DNA from: CPC320 sp002684375
Lineage (GTDB): Bacteria; Pseudomonadota; Alphaproteobacteria; Rhodobacterales; Rhodobacteraceae
Assembly (NCBI GenBank): GCA_965662545.1
Contig: CBFIHZ010000052.1
Location: 1 to 21,065 of the forward strand
Direction of reading: 5' to 3'
DNA: 21,065 nucleotides
Shown here: positions 6,222-15,083 of the stretch, in pieces
Numbering within the stretch: the first letter of the stretch is position 1
Layout of the letters: each line of letters opens with the position of its first letter
Notes under the pieces: model-generated
Database searches by the model: none
Told to the model about the DNA's origin: nothing
What the model saw: only the letters and a program-made list of their open reading frames with translations
Program-made: the position numbers and the translations under genes

Positions 6222-8639
6222 CTACCCTTTTAACGCCGCATTCTCAGGGTCATAGACCGGGCTTTCAACACGGGTGATTGGATAGCGCTCTCCGAAAACC
6301 TCAAGCATGAAATCCCTCTCACCCCAATGTATCTTGTCCAGATACCCACGCAGAATGGTCTTTTCGACCGTGTGCCCATAGCCCACAGATGTGCCAAGCG
6401 ATACCACCCTGTCGCCTATCAAAATGGTTTCCCCACCTGTCAGCGGCAGATTTTCTGTGGTCACAAAAGTGCAAAGCTTGCGTTTCAAATTCCCGTTCTT
6501 TTGGGCTTCGAGCACCGCGCGACCTTTGAAATCACCCTTTGAGTTCAGATGCACCCTAAAACCCACTCCAGCTTCGACCGGGGTGTAATCCGGCGTCACG
6601 TCACCGGACCAATAGATGTATCCTTTTTCCATCCGCAGGCTTTCAATCGCCCGGTAACCCACATTGGCAATGCCCAGACTTTGCCCAGCCTCCCAAAGCA
6701 GATCATACACATGGGCGGCATATTCTGTCGGAATATGCAACTCATAGCCACGTTCACCCACATAACCGATCCGCGCAGCCAAAACCGGTGCAGCCCCCAC
6801 GATGATCTCACGCGCAGTGGCAAAACCGATGGCCGCGTCCGACAGGTCGCTCTCTGAAACTGCGCCAAGAACGTCGCGCGACAGGGGTCCGACAATGTTC
6901 ACAACTGCTTTGCCCGACGTCACTTCGATCAGGTGGGCAGAGCCATCCTCTGGCGTGTTGCGCCTAATCCAATCGCTGTCATGCACACCGAAACCAGACC
7001 CCGTGACCATATAAAAGTGCTGCGGCCCAAGTCGGATAAAGGTCACGTCCGCCTCCGTCCCGCCGTTATCATTGCACATTTGGGTATAGATAACCGCGCC
7101 GAGGGGCTTGTCCATGTCCGAGACGCAAAGCCGCTGTAACAGATCTAGGGCGCCCTCGCCGAGGATCTCAAACTTGGCAAACGAGGATTGATCAATCAGC
7201 GCCACCCGCTCCCGCACCGCTCTGTGCTCCATCGCGGCGAAGACCTTCCAACCGGGGTCGAGAAAATCGAGCTGATCCACGGGATCCACCCCCTCAGGTG
7301 CAAACCAGAGGGGACGTTCCCAACCGTTCTTGGAGCCATATACCGCGCCTGCGTCTTTCAGGCGCCCGTAGAGCGGCGACAGGCGCAGTTGCCGCGCCGC
7401 CTCATGCTCCTGCCCCGGGTAACGCATTTTATAGTGATGCGCGTAATGCTCGACCGCACGCGGATACATGAATGCCCGCGTCCCGTGATGGGGACCGAAC
7501 CGACGCACATCCAGGGGCCAGAGATCAAGAGAGGGGGCGCCCTCCACAATCCATTCCGCAATCATCTCTCCTGCGCCACCGCCAGCCGCTATCCCATAGA
7601 GGAACCCAGTCGCAAGCATCAGGTTTTCAAAATCCGGCTGCCAGCCCATGACGAAATCTCCATCCGCGGAATACGGAATCGGGCCATTGATCACCTGCCG
7701 GATACCAACGTCGTTCAAAACCGGTGTCACCTGCCCAGCCAGCTCTGCAAGCGGCAGGAAACGATCAAGATTTTCTGGCAGCAACTGGCGTATGAATTGA
7801 TCCGGAATTTCTGGATCGCCAAACGGCAATGTGCCCTCCTCATACCCGCCTATCACAAGACGACCACCCACATCCGGTTTGTAATAGACCAGCCTTTCGG
7901 GATCCCGCAGCGTCGGATAATGCCCGATTTCATTGCCGGTGGATTCTGTGACAATGTATTGATGTTCAACCGCACACGCCGGCACTCGGATACCCAATTT
8001 AGCGCCGATTTCACGGCTCCACATGCCGGTGGCAAGTATGACGTTCTGTGCCTCATATTTGCCGGCGGTTGTTTCTACATGCGTGATCCGACCGCCATGA
8101 ATTGTGAAATCGGTCACCTCAACACCCTGCCGGATATCGGCCCCCTGAGCGCGCGCCGCGCTGGCGATGGCTTGACATAGCGACGCGGGATCAACGTAGC
8201 CATCGGATGGGATGTACGCCGCACCCTGCAAACCTTTTTGCTCAATCAACGGAAAGAGCACTTTTGCTTCAGCGGGGCTGATAATCTCCATCTCGAGATC
8301 AAAACTCCGCGCCATTGTGGCCAGACGTCTGGCCTCAAGCATCCGGTCATGCGTGGCCGCAAGCCGCAGCGACCCGGTTTTCTTCCAGTCGAATTGCATG
8401 CCCTCTTCGTTTTGCAGCCGGTCGTACATCTCAACGGATTTCTTGAGCATTCGTGTGGTATTGCGAGACGAGCGCAGCTGACCCACAAGGCCTGCCGCAT
8501 GCCAGGTCGCCCCTTCGGTCAGGCTGGCGCGTTCCAGAAGTACAACGTCTTTCTCGCCCATGCGGGTCAGGTGATAAGCAATGGAACATCCGATGATGCC
8601 CCCCCCGATGACAAGGTGTTTGGCCGAATTCCGTGTCAT
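6222..8639 (-). CDS. DMGDH/sarcosine dehydrogenase-type FAD oxidoreductase-aminomethyltransferase fusion (paralogue B)
   Basis: About 805 residues. The N-terminal half is a DAO-type FAD domain with GGGIIG (12-17) and TEGATWHAAGLVGQLR (41-56). His47 sits in the WHAAGL motif where dimethylglycine/sarcosine dehydrogenases attach FAD covalently. The C-terminal half is a GcvT-like folate-binding aminomethyltransferase domain (YTQMCNDNGGTEADVTFIRL, GYRAIESLRMEKGY, DYTPVEAGVGF). Family enzymes oxidise an N-methyl group and pass the one-carbon unit to tetrahydrofolate. An in-frame ATG at 8673-8675 would add 12 residues and overlap the preceding gene; ATG at 8637-8639 lies 4 bases after that gene's stop and gives the same motif numbering as its paralogue, so I choose it. 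It is translationally close to both neighbours. Confidence 0.88.
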   Translation of the reverse strand: MTRNSAKHLVIGGGIIGCSIAYHLTRMGEKDVVLLERASLTEGATWHAAGLVGQLRSSRNTTRMLKKSVEMYDRLQNEEGMQFDWKKTGSLRLAATHDRMLEARRLATMARSFDLEMEIISPAEAKVLFPLIEQKGLQGAAYIPSDGYVDPASLCQAIASAARAQGADIRQGVEVTDFTIHGGRITHVETTAGKYEAQNVILATGMWSREIGAKLGIRVPACAVEHQYIVTESTGNEIGHYPTLRDPERLVYYKPDVGGRLVIGGYEEGTLPFGDPEIPDQFIRQLLPENLDRFLPLAELAGQVTPVLNDVGIRQVINGPIPYSADGDFVMGWQPDFENLMLATGFLYGIAAGGGAGEMIAEWIVEGAPSLDLWPLDVRRFGPHHGTRAFMYPRAVEHYAHHYKMRYPGQEHEAARQLRLSPLYGRLKDAGAVYGSKNGWERPLWFAPEGVDPVDQLDFLDPGWKVFAAMEHRAVRERVALIDQSSFAKFEILGEGALDLLQRLCVSDMDKPLGAVIYTQMCNDNGGTEADVTFIRLGPQHFYMVTGSGFGVHDSDWIRRNTPEDGSAHLIEVTSGKAVVNIVGPLSRDVLGAVSESDLSDAAIGFATAREIIVGAAPVLAARIGYVGERGYELHIPTEYAAHVYDLLWEAGQSLGIANVGYRAIESLRMEKGYIYWSGDVTPDYTPVEAGVGFRVHLNSKGDFKGRAVLEAQKNGNLKRKLCTFVTTENLPLTGGETILIGDRVVSLGTSVGYGHTVEKTILRGYLDKIHWGERDFMLEVFGERYPITRVESPVYDPENAALKG

Positions 8640-8643
8640 ATCT

Positions 8644-11076
8644 CTAACCCCGGACCCGATCCATGCCCGGATCATAGAGCGGGTTCAACGTGACCTCAGC
8701 CGACACCCGCTCGGTTGCCACTTCCAGCTCATAGGTGCCCTGCAAAACGTACTCGCGGTCAATCGATTCGGACGCGCGCACATATCCCATGCCAATCGAA
8801 TGCCCCAGCGTATGGCCATAGCCGCCCGAAGACAGCCAGCCACATCGCACACCATTGCGGTAAATCGTTTCGCGGCCTGACAGGATGGTATCGCCGCTGG
8901 TTGTAAAAGTTGCGAGAACCTTCCTGACCCCCTCCTTACGTTGCGCAGCCACAGCCTCCCGGCCTCTGAAAGCAATGTTTGATTTCATTTTCACCGCCCA
9001 GCCCAGACCAGCCTCGTCCGGCGTGTGATCTGGACCGATATCAGAGCTCCAGGCCCGATACCCTTTCTCAAGTCGCAGAGTTTCAATCGCGCGGTACCCG
9101 GCATTGCGCAAACCGTGCTCGGCGCCGGCGTCTTGCAGCGCGTTATAGACAGACAGGGCATATTCGGTGGGCAGGTGGAGTTCCCAGCCAAGCTCTCCAA
9201 CATAAGTGATCCGCAGAGCCAGAACCGGGCACCCGGCGATGCCGATTTGCAGCGCAGTGGCAAAAGGCTGAGCCTCATTTGATACATCCGCCCGCGTTGC
9301 CGCAGACAGGATGTTCCGCGCTTTGGGGCCAAAAAGCGATAGCACCGCATTGGAAGATGTGACATCGACGAGCTGAGCATTCATCCCATCAGGAATGTTA
9401 CGGCGAATCCAATCGAAATCATGGGTCGCAAAACCCGTACCGGTGACAATGTAGTAGCTGTCGTGCCCGGTGCGTACACAGGTCACATCACACTCTATTC
9501 CCCCCTGATCGTTAAGCATCTGGGTATAGGTGATTGACCCCACCGGCTTGTCCACCCGATTGGCCGCAATCCATTGTAGAGCCGCCTCGGCATCCGGCCC
9601 TTGCAAGACAAATTTAGCAAAGGAACTTTGATCTAACAGAACCGCCGCCTCGCGGGCAGCTTTGTGTTCTCGTCCCACTGGCACATGCCAGTTTGGGCGC
9701 TCGAACGTGTAAATATCCCGGGCCACCTCGGCTTTTTCGGCAAACCAGTTTGGACGTTCCCACCCCAGTTTCTCCCCAAAAACGGCGCCTGCTGATTTAA
9801 GAGTGTCATAGAGCGGTGAGCGGCGACAGGGGCGACCACTGTCATGTTCTTCTGATGGCCACGCCATTGTGTAATGCTTGCCATAGGCCTCAAGCGTGCG
9901 GGTGCGCACCCAGTCGACATCGGTATGCGGTCGGCCGAAGCGGCGGATGTCTACCGGCCACATATCATAGGGCGGCGCGCCATTGGCCACCCATTCGGCC
10001 AGCGCCATCCCGGCACCGCCCCCCGAAGCGATACCAAAGGCATTGAATCCGGCACCGATGAACACATTGGCCATCTCTGGCGCCTCACCGAGGATAAAAT
10101 TACCATCCGGCGTGAAACTTTCCGGGCCGTTGATCAATTGTTTAACGCCAACGCTCTCCAGTTTTGGCACCCGCGGCAGGGCCATCTCAATCAACTGTTC
10201 AAAATGATCAAAATTTGACTCTAACAGCTGAAAATCGAAAAACTCGGGGATGCCATCTTTGGCCCAAGGGATACCGTTGGGTTCATATCCTCCCATGATC
10301 AGGCCGCCCACTTCCTCTTTGTAATAGGTCAGCCTGTCTGGATCGCGCAACGTTGGCAGGTCTGTCGGAACCCCAAAAGCTTCCGTAAGCATGTATTGAT
10401 GCTCCACCGAAATAAGCGGCACAGTCACCCCGATGGTCTGGGCGAGTTCGCGCGTCCACTGTCCACAACACAGAACGAGCTTTTCGCAGGCAATATCTCC
10501 CGCCGCCGTACGCACGCCCGCCAGTTTGCCACCTTCGATCAGAATCTCGGTAACGGGGGTATTTTCTTTTATAACCGCCCCCTTTGCTCGCGCGCCCTTT
10601 GCGAGCGCCTGGGTAATATCCGAGGGGCTGGCCTGCCCGTCCGTGGGCAGGAATGCCGCCCCGACAATGTCTGAAATATCCATGAGCGGCCAGAGATCTT
10701 GTGCTTCCTTTGGCGTCAGGAGTTGCATATCTAGACCAAAGGAATGTGCCGTCGTGGCTTGCCGCTTCACTTCAGTCCAACGCTCTTCGTTACAGGCCAA
10801 CCGCAACCCGCCATTCATCTTCCAACCCGTAGCAAGGCCGGTCTCTTGCTCCAGTTTGTTATAAAGATCGATTGAATACCCCAAGAGCTGTGTGATGTTG
10901 GCGTTAGAGCGCAATTGCCCCACCAACCCAGCAGCATGCCAGGTCGACCCGGATGTCAGAGCCGCTTTTTCCAGTAGCAATACCTCCTCGCCCATCTGGG
11001 CGAGATGGTAAGCGGTGGAGCAACCGATGATGCCGCCGCCGATGATGAGGGTCTTGGCCGATGAAGGAAGCGTCAT
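8644..11076 (-). CDS. DMGDH/sarcosine dehydrogenase-type FAD oxidoreductase-aminomethyltransferase fusion (paralogue A)
   Basis: A full-length 810-residue enzyme of the same architecture as its downstream neighbour. The FAD-binding GGGIIG is at 13-18 and TSGSTWHAAGLVGQLR at 41-56, with His47 as the likely covalent flavin site. A GcvT-type C-terminal half carries YTQMLNDQGGIECDVT and GYRAIETLRLEKGY. The start ATG is preceded by AAGGATC at good spacing and lies 9 bases after the kinase stop. The two paralogues align along their entire length but are clearly diverged, which points to an old tandem duplication with different substrates, for example successive demethylation steps. Exact substrate (dimethylglycine, sarcosine or another N-methyl amine) cannot be read from the sequence. 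Confidence 0.88.
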   Translation of the reverse strand: MTLPSSAKTLIIGGGIIGCSTAYHLAQMGEEVLLLEKAALTSGSTWHAAGLVGQLRSNANITQLLGYSIDLYNKLEQETGLATGWKMNGGLRLACNEERWTEVKRQATTAHSFGLDMQLLTPKEAQDLWPLMDISDIVGAAFLPTDGQASPSDITQALAKGARAKGAVIKENTPVTEILIEGGKLAGVRTAAGDIACEKLVLCCGQWTRELAQTIGVTVPLISVEHQYMLTEAFGVPTDLPTLRDPDRLTYYKEEVGGLIMGGYEPNGIPWAKDGIPEFFDFQLLESNFDHFEQLIEMALPRVPKLESVGVKQLINGPESFTPDGNFILGEAPEMANVFIGAGFNAFGIASGGGAGMALAEWVANGAPPYDMWPVDIRRFGRPHTDVDWVRTRTLEAYGKHYTMAWPSEEHDSGRPCRRSPLYDTLKSAGAVFGEKLGWERPNWFAEKAEVARDIYTFERPNWHVPVGREHKAAREAAVLLDQSSFAKFVLQGPDAEAALQWIAANRVDKPVGSITYTQMLNDQGGIECDVTCVRTGHDSYYIVTGTGFATHDFDWIRRNIPDGMNAQLVDVTSSNAVLSLFGPKARNILSAATRADVSNEAQPFATALQIGIAGCPVLALRITYVGELGWELHLPTEYALSVYNALQDAGAEHGLRNAGYRAIETLRLEKGYRAWSSDIGPDHTPDEAGLGWAVKMKSNIAFRGREAVAAQRKEGVRKVLATFTTSGDTILSGRETIYRNGVRCGWLSSGGYGHTLGHSIGMGYVRASESIDREYVLQGTYELEVATERVSAEVTLNPLYDPGMDRVRG

Positions 11077-11085
11077 GATAGATCC

Positions 11086-11961
11086 TTATGTATTTTGGAA
11101 ATCTTGCAGGGCAGCATCGAGCCGGCCCATATTTTCAACGGTGTAGGCAGCGTAATCGAAATTTAGGCTCGAGTGGATTTCCGACGTCATGGACCAGAGG
11201 GTCTCGCGCATCAGCGAAATGCATTTCATGGCCTGATAGGCGCGCCAATGAGTGGTGGCGGGGACACCGAAATATTGCGCGAGCATATCCGTCTCCTGCG
11301 CTTCGGAGAACCCGTTATTGCCAGCCAATCCCGCAAGATCGAATAAAGGCGTATTAAACCCGCCGTATTCCCAGTCGATGAGCCAAAGCTTGGCCCCATC
11401 ATCAAGGATGTTCGCGGCCAGCAAATCGTTGTGACCAATAACCAGCGTCACCGGCCCCGTCGCCGCTTCGAGTTGGTCCAAAGCGGTCATCAGACCGGGC
11501 AGGTTTGCAGCGTGTCGAGATCCGTCAGCGCGCAGCCGCGTGGCATATGTGCGGTTCACCTGGAACGGCCAGAAAGTGAGCACCGGCATGGTCAGATGCG
11601 CATTCAGGGCATGGTGCGTATGTTTCAACAGCTCAACGATGCGCGGCACGTTTGCCGGATCGCGGGCCAATTCCTCGGTGTAGGTTCGGGCCTCGATAAA
11701 ATCGAGCACGAGCACCCCTGGTGCATGATAATGAACAGCGGGTGAAATCTTTGCCGCTTCCGCCGCGCGGCTGAGCGCCAGTTCGTTCCAGCGCAGAACG
11801 CCGTGTTCCGGGATATCCTGCCCCAACCGCACTACATAGCGTCGATCCCCATCCGTCACGCGCAAATTAACATTGGTGATCCCACCGCTCAACGGTTCGA
11901 TCTGATCTGGATTGTCAAAACACGGCAGCTGCGCCGCGTAAGAAATAGCATCCTTCATCAT
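11086..11961 (-). CDS. Choline-kinase/aminoglycoside-phosphotransferase-like kinase (first copy)
   Basis: A 291-residue APH/choline-kinase-fold protein. It shows PLSGGITNVNLRV (23-35, nucleotide loop), VIGHNDLLAANILDDG (174-189; His177, Asp179, Asn184) and LIDWEYGGFNTPLFDLAGL (194-212; Asp196). The HNDLLxxNIL and DWEYxGxNxPLFDLA motifs are characteristic of choline/ethanolamine kinases. Its ATG overlaps the permease stop in an ATGA (11958-11961), indicating translational coupling with the transporter. A second ATG one codon in is equally possible. The expected reaction is ATP-dependent phosphorylation of a hydroxyl on a small amine; coupling to uptake suggests it acts on the imported compound or an early product. 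Confidence 0.85.
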   Translation of the reverse strand: MMKDAISYAAQLPCFDNPDQIEPLSGGITNVNLRVTDGDRRYVVRLGQDIPEHGVLRWNELALSRAAEAAKISPAVHYHAPGVLVLDFIEARTYTEELARDPANVPRIVELLKHTHHALNAHLTMPVLTFWPFQVNRTYATRLRADGSRHAANLPGLMTALDQLEAATGPVTLVIGHNDLLAANILDDGAKLWLIDWEYGGFNTPLFDLAGLAGNNGFSEAQETDMLAQYFGVPATTHWRAYQAMKCISLMRETLWSMTSEIHSSLNFDYAAYTVENMGRLDAALQDFQNT

Positions 11962-13949
11962 AGACTTAACCTCCGTTTTTGGGTGTCCGATAAGGCGTTT
12001 ACGATCCGATCGGCGATGATTGCGATGAATGCCACCGACAGGCCTGCCACGATCCCCTGCCCCGCGTTGGCTTTGGTCAAAGCGATATAGACTTCCTGAC
12101 CCAGGTCACGGGTGCCCACAAGCGCAGTGATCACCAGCATAGAAAGCGCGAGCATAATCGTCTGGTTCAGCCCGAGAAGAAGCTGTGGCGTCGCCAGCGG
12201 CAGTTTCACGCGCCAAAGCAGCTGCAACGGTGTGCAACCCGCCATTTTACCCGCCTCCAGCAGGTGTGGCGGCACTGCTCGAATGCCATGTGCGGCGTAT
12301 CTCACAGCCGGGGCCAATGCATAGAGCACAACGGCGATCATCGCGCTGAAATCGCCCACCCTAAACAGCATCACCACGGGGATCAGGTAGACAAAAGAGG
12401 GCAGCGTCTGCAGCGTGTCCATCAACCCGAGAATGACCCGACCGGCCCCCGGTTGCTGCGCAGCCCAAATGCCCAAGGGCGTGCCGATCAGCACCGCGAT
12501 AAACACGGAGACGCCGCAGAGATAAAGCGTCACCATCGCTTTGCCCCACAGGCCGGACGCAGCTATGAAAGCCATCATCAGCACCGCAACAACCCCCAAC
12601 TTCCAGCCGGCAACGCGCCAGGCGATCAGCCCGGTCGCCAAGATGCCCCAAAGCCAAGGAATACCGGCAAAGAATTTTTTCACCGGCAGCAGAACCCCTT
12701 TGAGCAGCGCCGTTTTGATCACTTCCAACGTGTCGAAAAAGGTGACGTTAATCCACTCCATCGCCTGCGACCAGAACGCTCCAGTGCTGATCATCCACGC
12801 CTCCGGATAGCTCTGCACCGCGGGGGTCACCAACCCCAACAGGAATGTTGCCAGTATCACCAGAAGCGCGATCATGCTCCAGGGATGGCGCTGCAGCAGA
12901 TTGCCAGTGCGCTGCCGCCACAGGCGACGCTCGGAAAAGGCCTGGCTGGTGCGATCCAATGCGATAGCCATCACCACTATCGCCAACCCAGCCTCAATAC
13001 CACCGCCGATATCAAGTTTGCGCAAACTGGCCAAGACATCGAATCCCAGCCCGCCAGCCCCGATCATTGATGCAATGATCACCATGTTTAATGTCAGCAT
13101 AATCACCTGATTGACCCCGACCATAAGCGTCGGAACCGCCGCCGGCACCAACACTTTCCATGTCATCTGACGCGGTGTGGCCCCCATCATTCGCGCCGCC
13201 TCCAGAAGCTCTTCTGGAACGCCTTTCAACGCCACGATTGTCACCCGGATCATCGGCGGCATTGCATAGATCACGGTTGCGACAAGCGCCGCCACCGGCC
13301 CGAACCCGAACAAGATCAGGATCGGCACAAGATAGGCGAAGACAGGCACCGTCTGCATCAGATCAAGAACAGGGCGCAATAATCTTTCCACCCACGGCCT
13401 TCGATAGGCCAGAATACCCAACAAAAGCCCGCCCACGGCTCCAATGGGCACCGCCACCAGTACAGAGGCCAGGGTGACCATCGCGCTGTCCCATTGCCCG
13501 AACACCGCGAGATACAGAAAACAGGCCCCTGCAAGCGCCGCCAACCCCCAGTCGCGGGCGGTGTGACCGACGCCAATGACAATGGCAATCACCGCAATCC
13601 AACTCAGAGACGGCGCAATCTGTACCGCAGCATCGCCCAATCCGGTCTGAAACCCTTCAATCAGCAGATTGCGCAGGAACTGATAGGGCATTTCGATCAC
13701 CCATGCGATGGCGCGCGTCAGGTCCCGGAACGTGAACAACCAGAAATTGGCAGTGTTGACCAACCAATCCAGAAAACCGCTGATCATATCATCGAGGTTC
13801 AGTTGATACTTTTTGGGGAAACGGATAATCCAACGGGCATCAAGCGCCTTGTAAATCTGAAAAGAATGCTGTGACAGCACCCAGGTGGCCGCGAAAAGGC
13901 CCAGCCAGAAAATCCGCGCCGATGTTATATGTCGCAGCAACCGCTGCAT
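11958..13949 (-). CDS. proW: Glycine-betaine-type ABC transporter permease, fused double domain
   Basis: A 663-residue inner-membrane protein made of two ProW-like permease halves. Each half has several hydrophobic segments and an EAA coupling loop: LLEAARMMGATPRQMTWKVL (248-267) and LLEAGKMAGCTPLQLLWRVK (563-582). Each is followed by a conserved LNQxIML segment. Separate ProW proteins are usually about 280-420 residues, so this fusion supplies both membrane domains in one chain. Its ATG shares one base with the ATPase stop (TGATG, 13947-13951) and its own stop overlaps the kinase start. The N-terminal 110 residues include an extra hydrophobic stretch and amphipathic region. It imports a quaternary amine such as glycine betaine, but specificity depends on the binding protein. 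Confidence 0.88.
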   Translation of the reverse strand: MQRLLRHITSARIFWLGLFAATWVLSQHSFQIYKALDARWIIRFPKKYQLNLDDMISGFLDWLVNTANFWLFTFRDLTRAIAWVIEMPYQFLRNLLIEGFQTGLGDAAVQIAPSLSWIAVIAIVIGVGHTARDWGLAALAGACFLYLAVFGQWDSAMVTLASVLVAVPIGAVGGLLLGILAYRRPWVERLLRPVLDLMQTVPVFAYLVPILILFGFGPVAALVATVIYAMPPMIRVTIVALKGVPEELLEAARMMGATPRQMTWKVLVPAAVPTLMVGVNQVIMLTLNMVIIASMIGAGGLGFDVLASLRKLDIGGGIEAGLAIVVMAIALDRTSQAFSERRLWRQRTGNLLQRHPWSMIALLVILATFLLGLVTPAVQSYPEAWMISTGAFWSQAMEWINVTFFDTLEVIKTALLKGVLLPVKKFFAGIPWLWGILATGLIAWRVAGWKLGVVAVLMMAFIAASGLWGKAMVTLYLCGVSVFIAVLIGTPLGIWAAQQPGAGRVILGLMDTLQTLPSFVYLIPVVMLFRVGDFSAMIAVVLYALAPAVRYAAHGIRAVPPHLLEAGKMAGCTPLQLLWRVKLPLATPQLLLGLNQTIMLALSMLVITALVGTRDLGQEVYIALTKANAGQGIVAGLSVAFIAIIADRIVNALSDTQKRRLSL

Positions 13950-14962
13950 CAGCCGCGTCCAACCAGAACATCGATGACCGTCCGCGCCGTGATCTGGCCG
14001 ATTACTTTTCCATCCTTCATGACTTTGAGAGGGGCATCGGCGCGCTCTACCGCGTCGGCAATGTCTTCGATGGTGGCATCATGAGCCACTTCGCCGGCAA
14101 AACGGTCACTGGTTACAGGATCCATACGGCTTTGCGCCCGGATCACCTTTGCCCGTGCCACATGGCGGGTAAAATCAGCCACGTAATCGGTTTTCGGATT
14201 TTGCACCAATTCTTCCGGCGTCGCAATTTGTTCAATCTTGCCGTCTTTCATCACCGCGATCCGATCCGCGAGCCGAATGGCTTCGTCAAAATCATGCGTG
14301 ATAAAAACGATTGTTTTTTTCAGAATGTTTTGCAGGCGGATAAACTCGTCCTGCATTTCCCGCCGGATCAGCGGATCAAGCGCGGAAAACGGCTCGTCTA
14401 GAAACCACAGGTCAGGTTCCACGACCAGACTTCTGGCAATGCCCACGCGCTGTTGCTGACCGCCAGACAACTCGCGCGGGTAGTAACTCTCGCGTCCTTT
14501 CAGCCCAACCAGTTCAATCACTTTTTGCGCGCTGGCCTGCCGCCGCGCACGGTCTACCCCCTGTATTTCGAGCGGGAAGCCAACATTTTCAAGAACGGTC
14601 ATATGGGGCATCAGCGCAAACTGCTGGAACACCATGCCCATCTTCTTGCGGCGGATTTCGATCAACTCTGCCTCAGATGCACGCAACAGGTCGCGCCCGT
14701 CAAACTCGATCTCGCCCGCCGTAGGCTCCACCAGCCGCGACAGGCATCGCACCAGAGTAGATTTACCTGATCCAGACAGGCCCATGATCACAAAGATCTC
14801 GCCCTGGTGGATCTGCACGTTGACCTCGCGTACCGCACCGATCACGTTTGCTTTTGCGAGGGCTGCAGCATCCGGTGTCTGGCCACCCTCCAACAGGGCC
14901 TCGGCCCCCGCCCCATAGAGCTTCCAGAGATGGCGGCAGTCGAGAATAACGGATTTATTCAT
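13949..14962 (-). CDS. proV: Glycine-betaine-type ABC transporter ATPase
   Basis: A 337-residue ATPase with Walker A GLSGSGKST (61-69), signature LSGGQQQRVGIAR (165-177), Walker B LWFLDEPFSALD (185-196) and switch His in FITHDFDEA. The insertion between the first strand and Walker A (about 15-45) is typical of ProV/OpuAA. The C-terminal 70 residues (ATIEDIADAVERA ... VIGQITARTVIDVLV) look like a single CBS-type module, the place where osmoregulated family members sense ionic strength; whether this one does is unknown. A GAGG ribosome site lies 6 bases before the ATG. It is separated from the binding-protein gene by 121 bases containing a strong hairpin. Confidence 0.92.
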   Translation of the reverse strand: MNKSVILDCRHLWKLYGAGAEALLEGGQTPDAAALAKANVIGAVREVNVQIHQGEIFVIMGLSGSGKSTLVRCLSRLVEPTAGEIEFDGRDLLRASEAELIEIRRKKMGMVFQQFALMPHMTVLENVGFPLEIQGVDRARRQASAQKVIELVGLKGRESYYPRELSGGQQQRVGIARSLVVEPDLWFLDEPFSALDPLIRREMQDEFIRLQNILKKTIVFITHDFDEAIRLADRIAVMKDGKIEQIATPEELVQNPKTDYVADFTRHVARAKVIRAQSRMDPVTSDRFAGEVAHDATIEDIADAVERADAPLKVMKDGKVIGQITARTVIDVLVGRG

Positions 14963-15046
14963 GCAAACCTCGGGCGCAGCGTTTACCTAGCTGTGGCATT
15001 CCACCCACGCGAAACACCCCGTTTTTCAAAGAGAGATCGTGAAACA

Positions 15047-15067
15047 GGGCGCGGATGGACCGCGCCC
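15047..15067 (-). terminator. Intercistronic hairpin after the binding-protein gene
   Basis: A perfect 8-bp GC-rich stem (GGGCGCGG/CCGCGCCC) with a 5-base loop begins 17 bases beyond the TAA of the periplasmic binding protein and is followed by a weakly T-rich stretch (TGTTTCACG), not a strong U tract. It probably acts as a partial terminator or mRNA-stabilising end, allowing more binding protein than membrane components. This is a common arrangement in binding-protein operons. Confidence 0.6.
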
Positions 15068-15083
15068 CAGTGAAGGATGGATT

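Noticed and set aside
7188..8180. Long plus-strand ORF (330 codons) inside the oxidoreductase
   Set aside because: It is antisense to a gene with full-length family motifs and has no recognisable domain; long antisense frames are common in GC-rich genes.
12264..13070. Plus-strand ORF opposite the permease
   Set aside because: His/Pro/Gln-rich composition without motifs; a shadow of the membrane-protein gene on the other strand.
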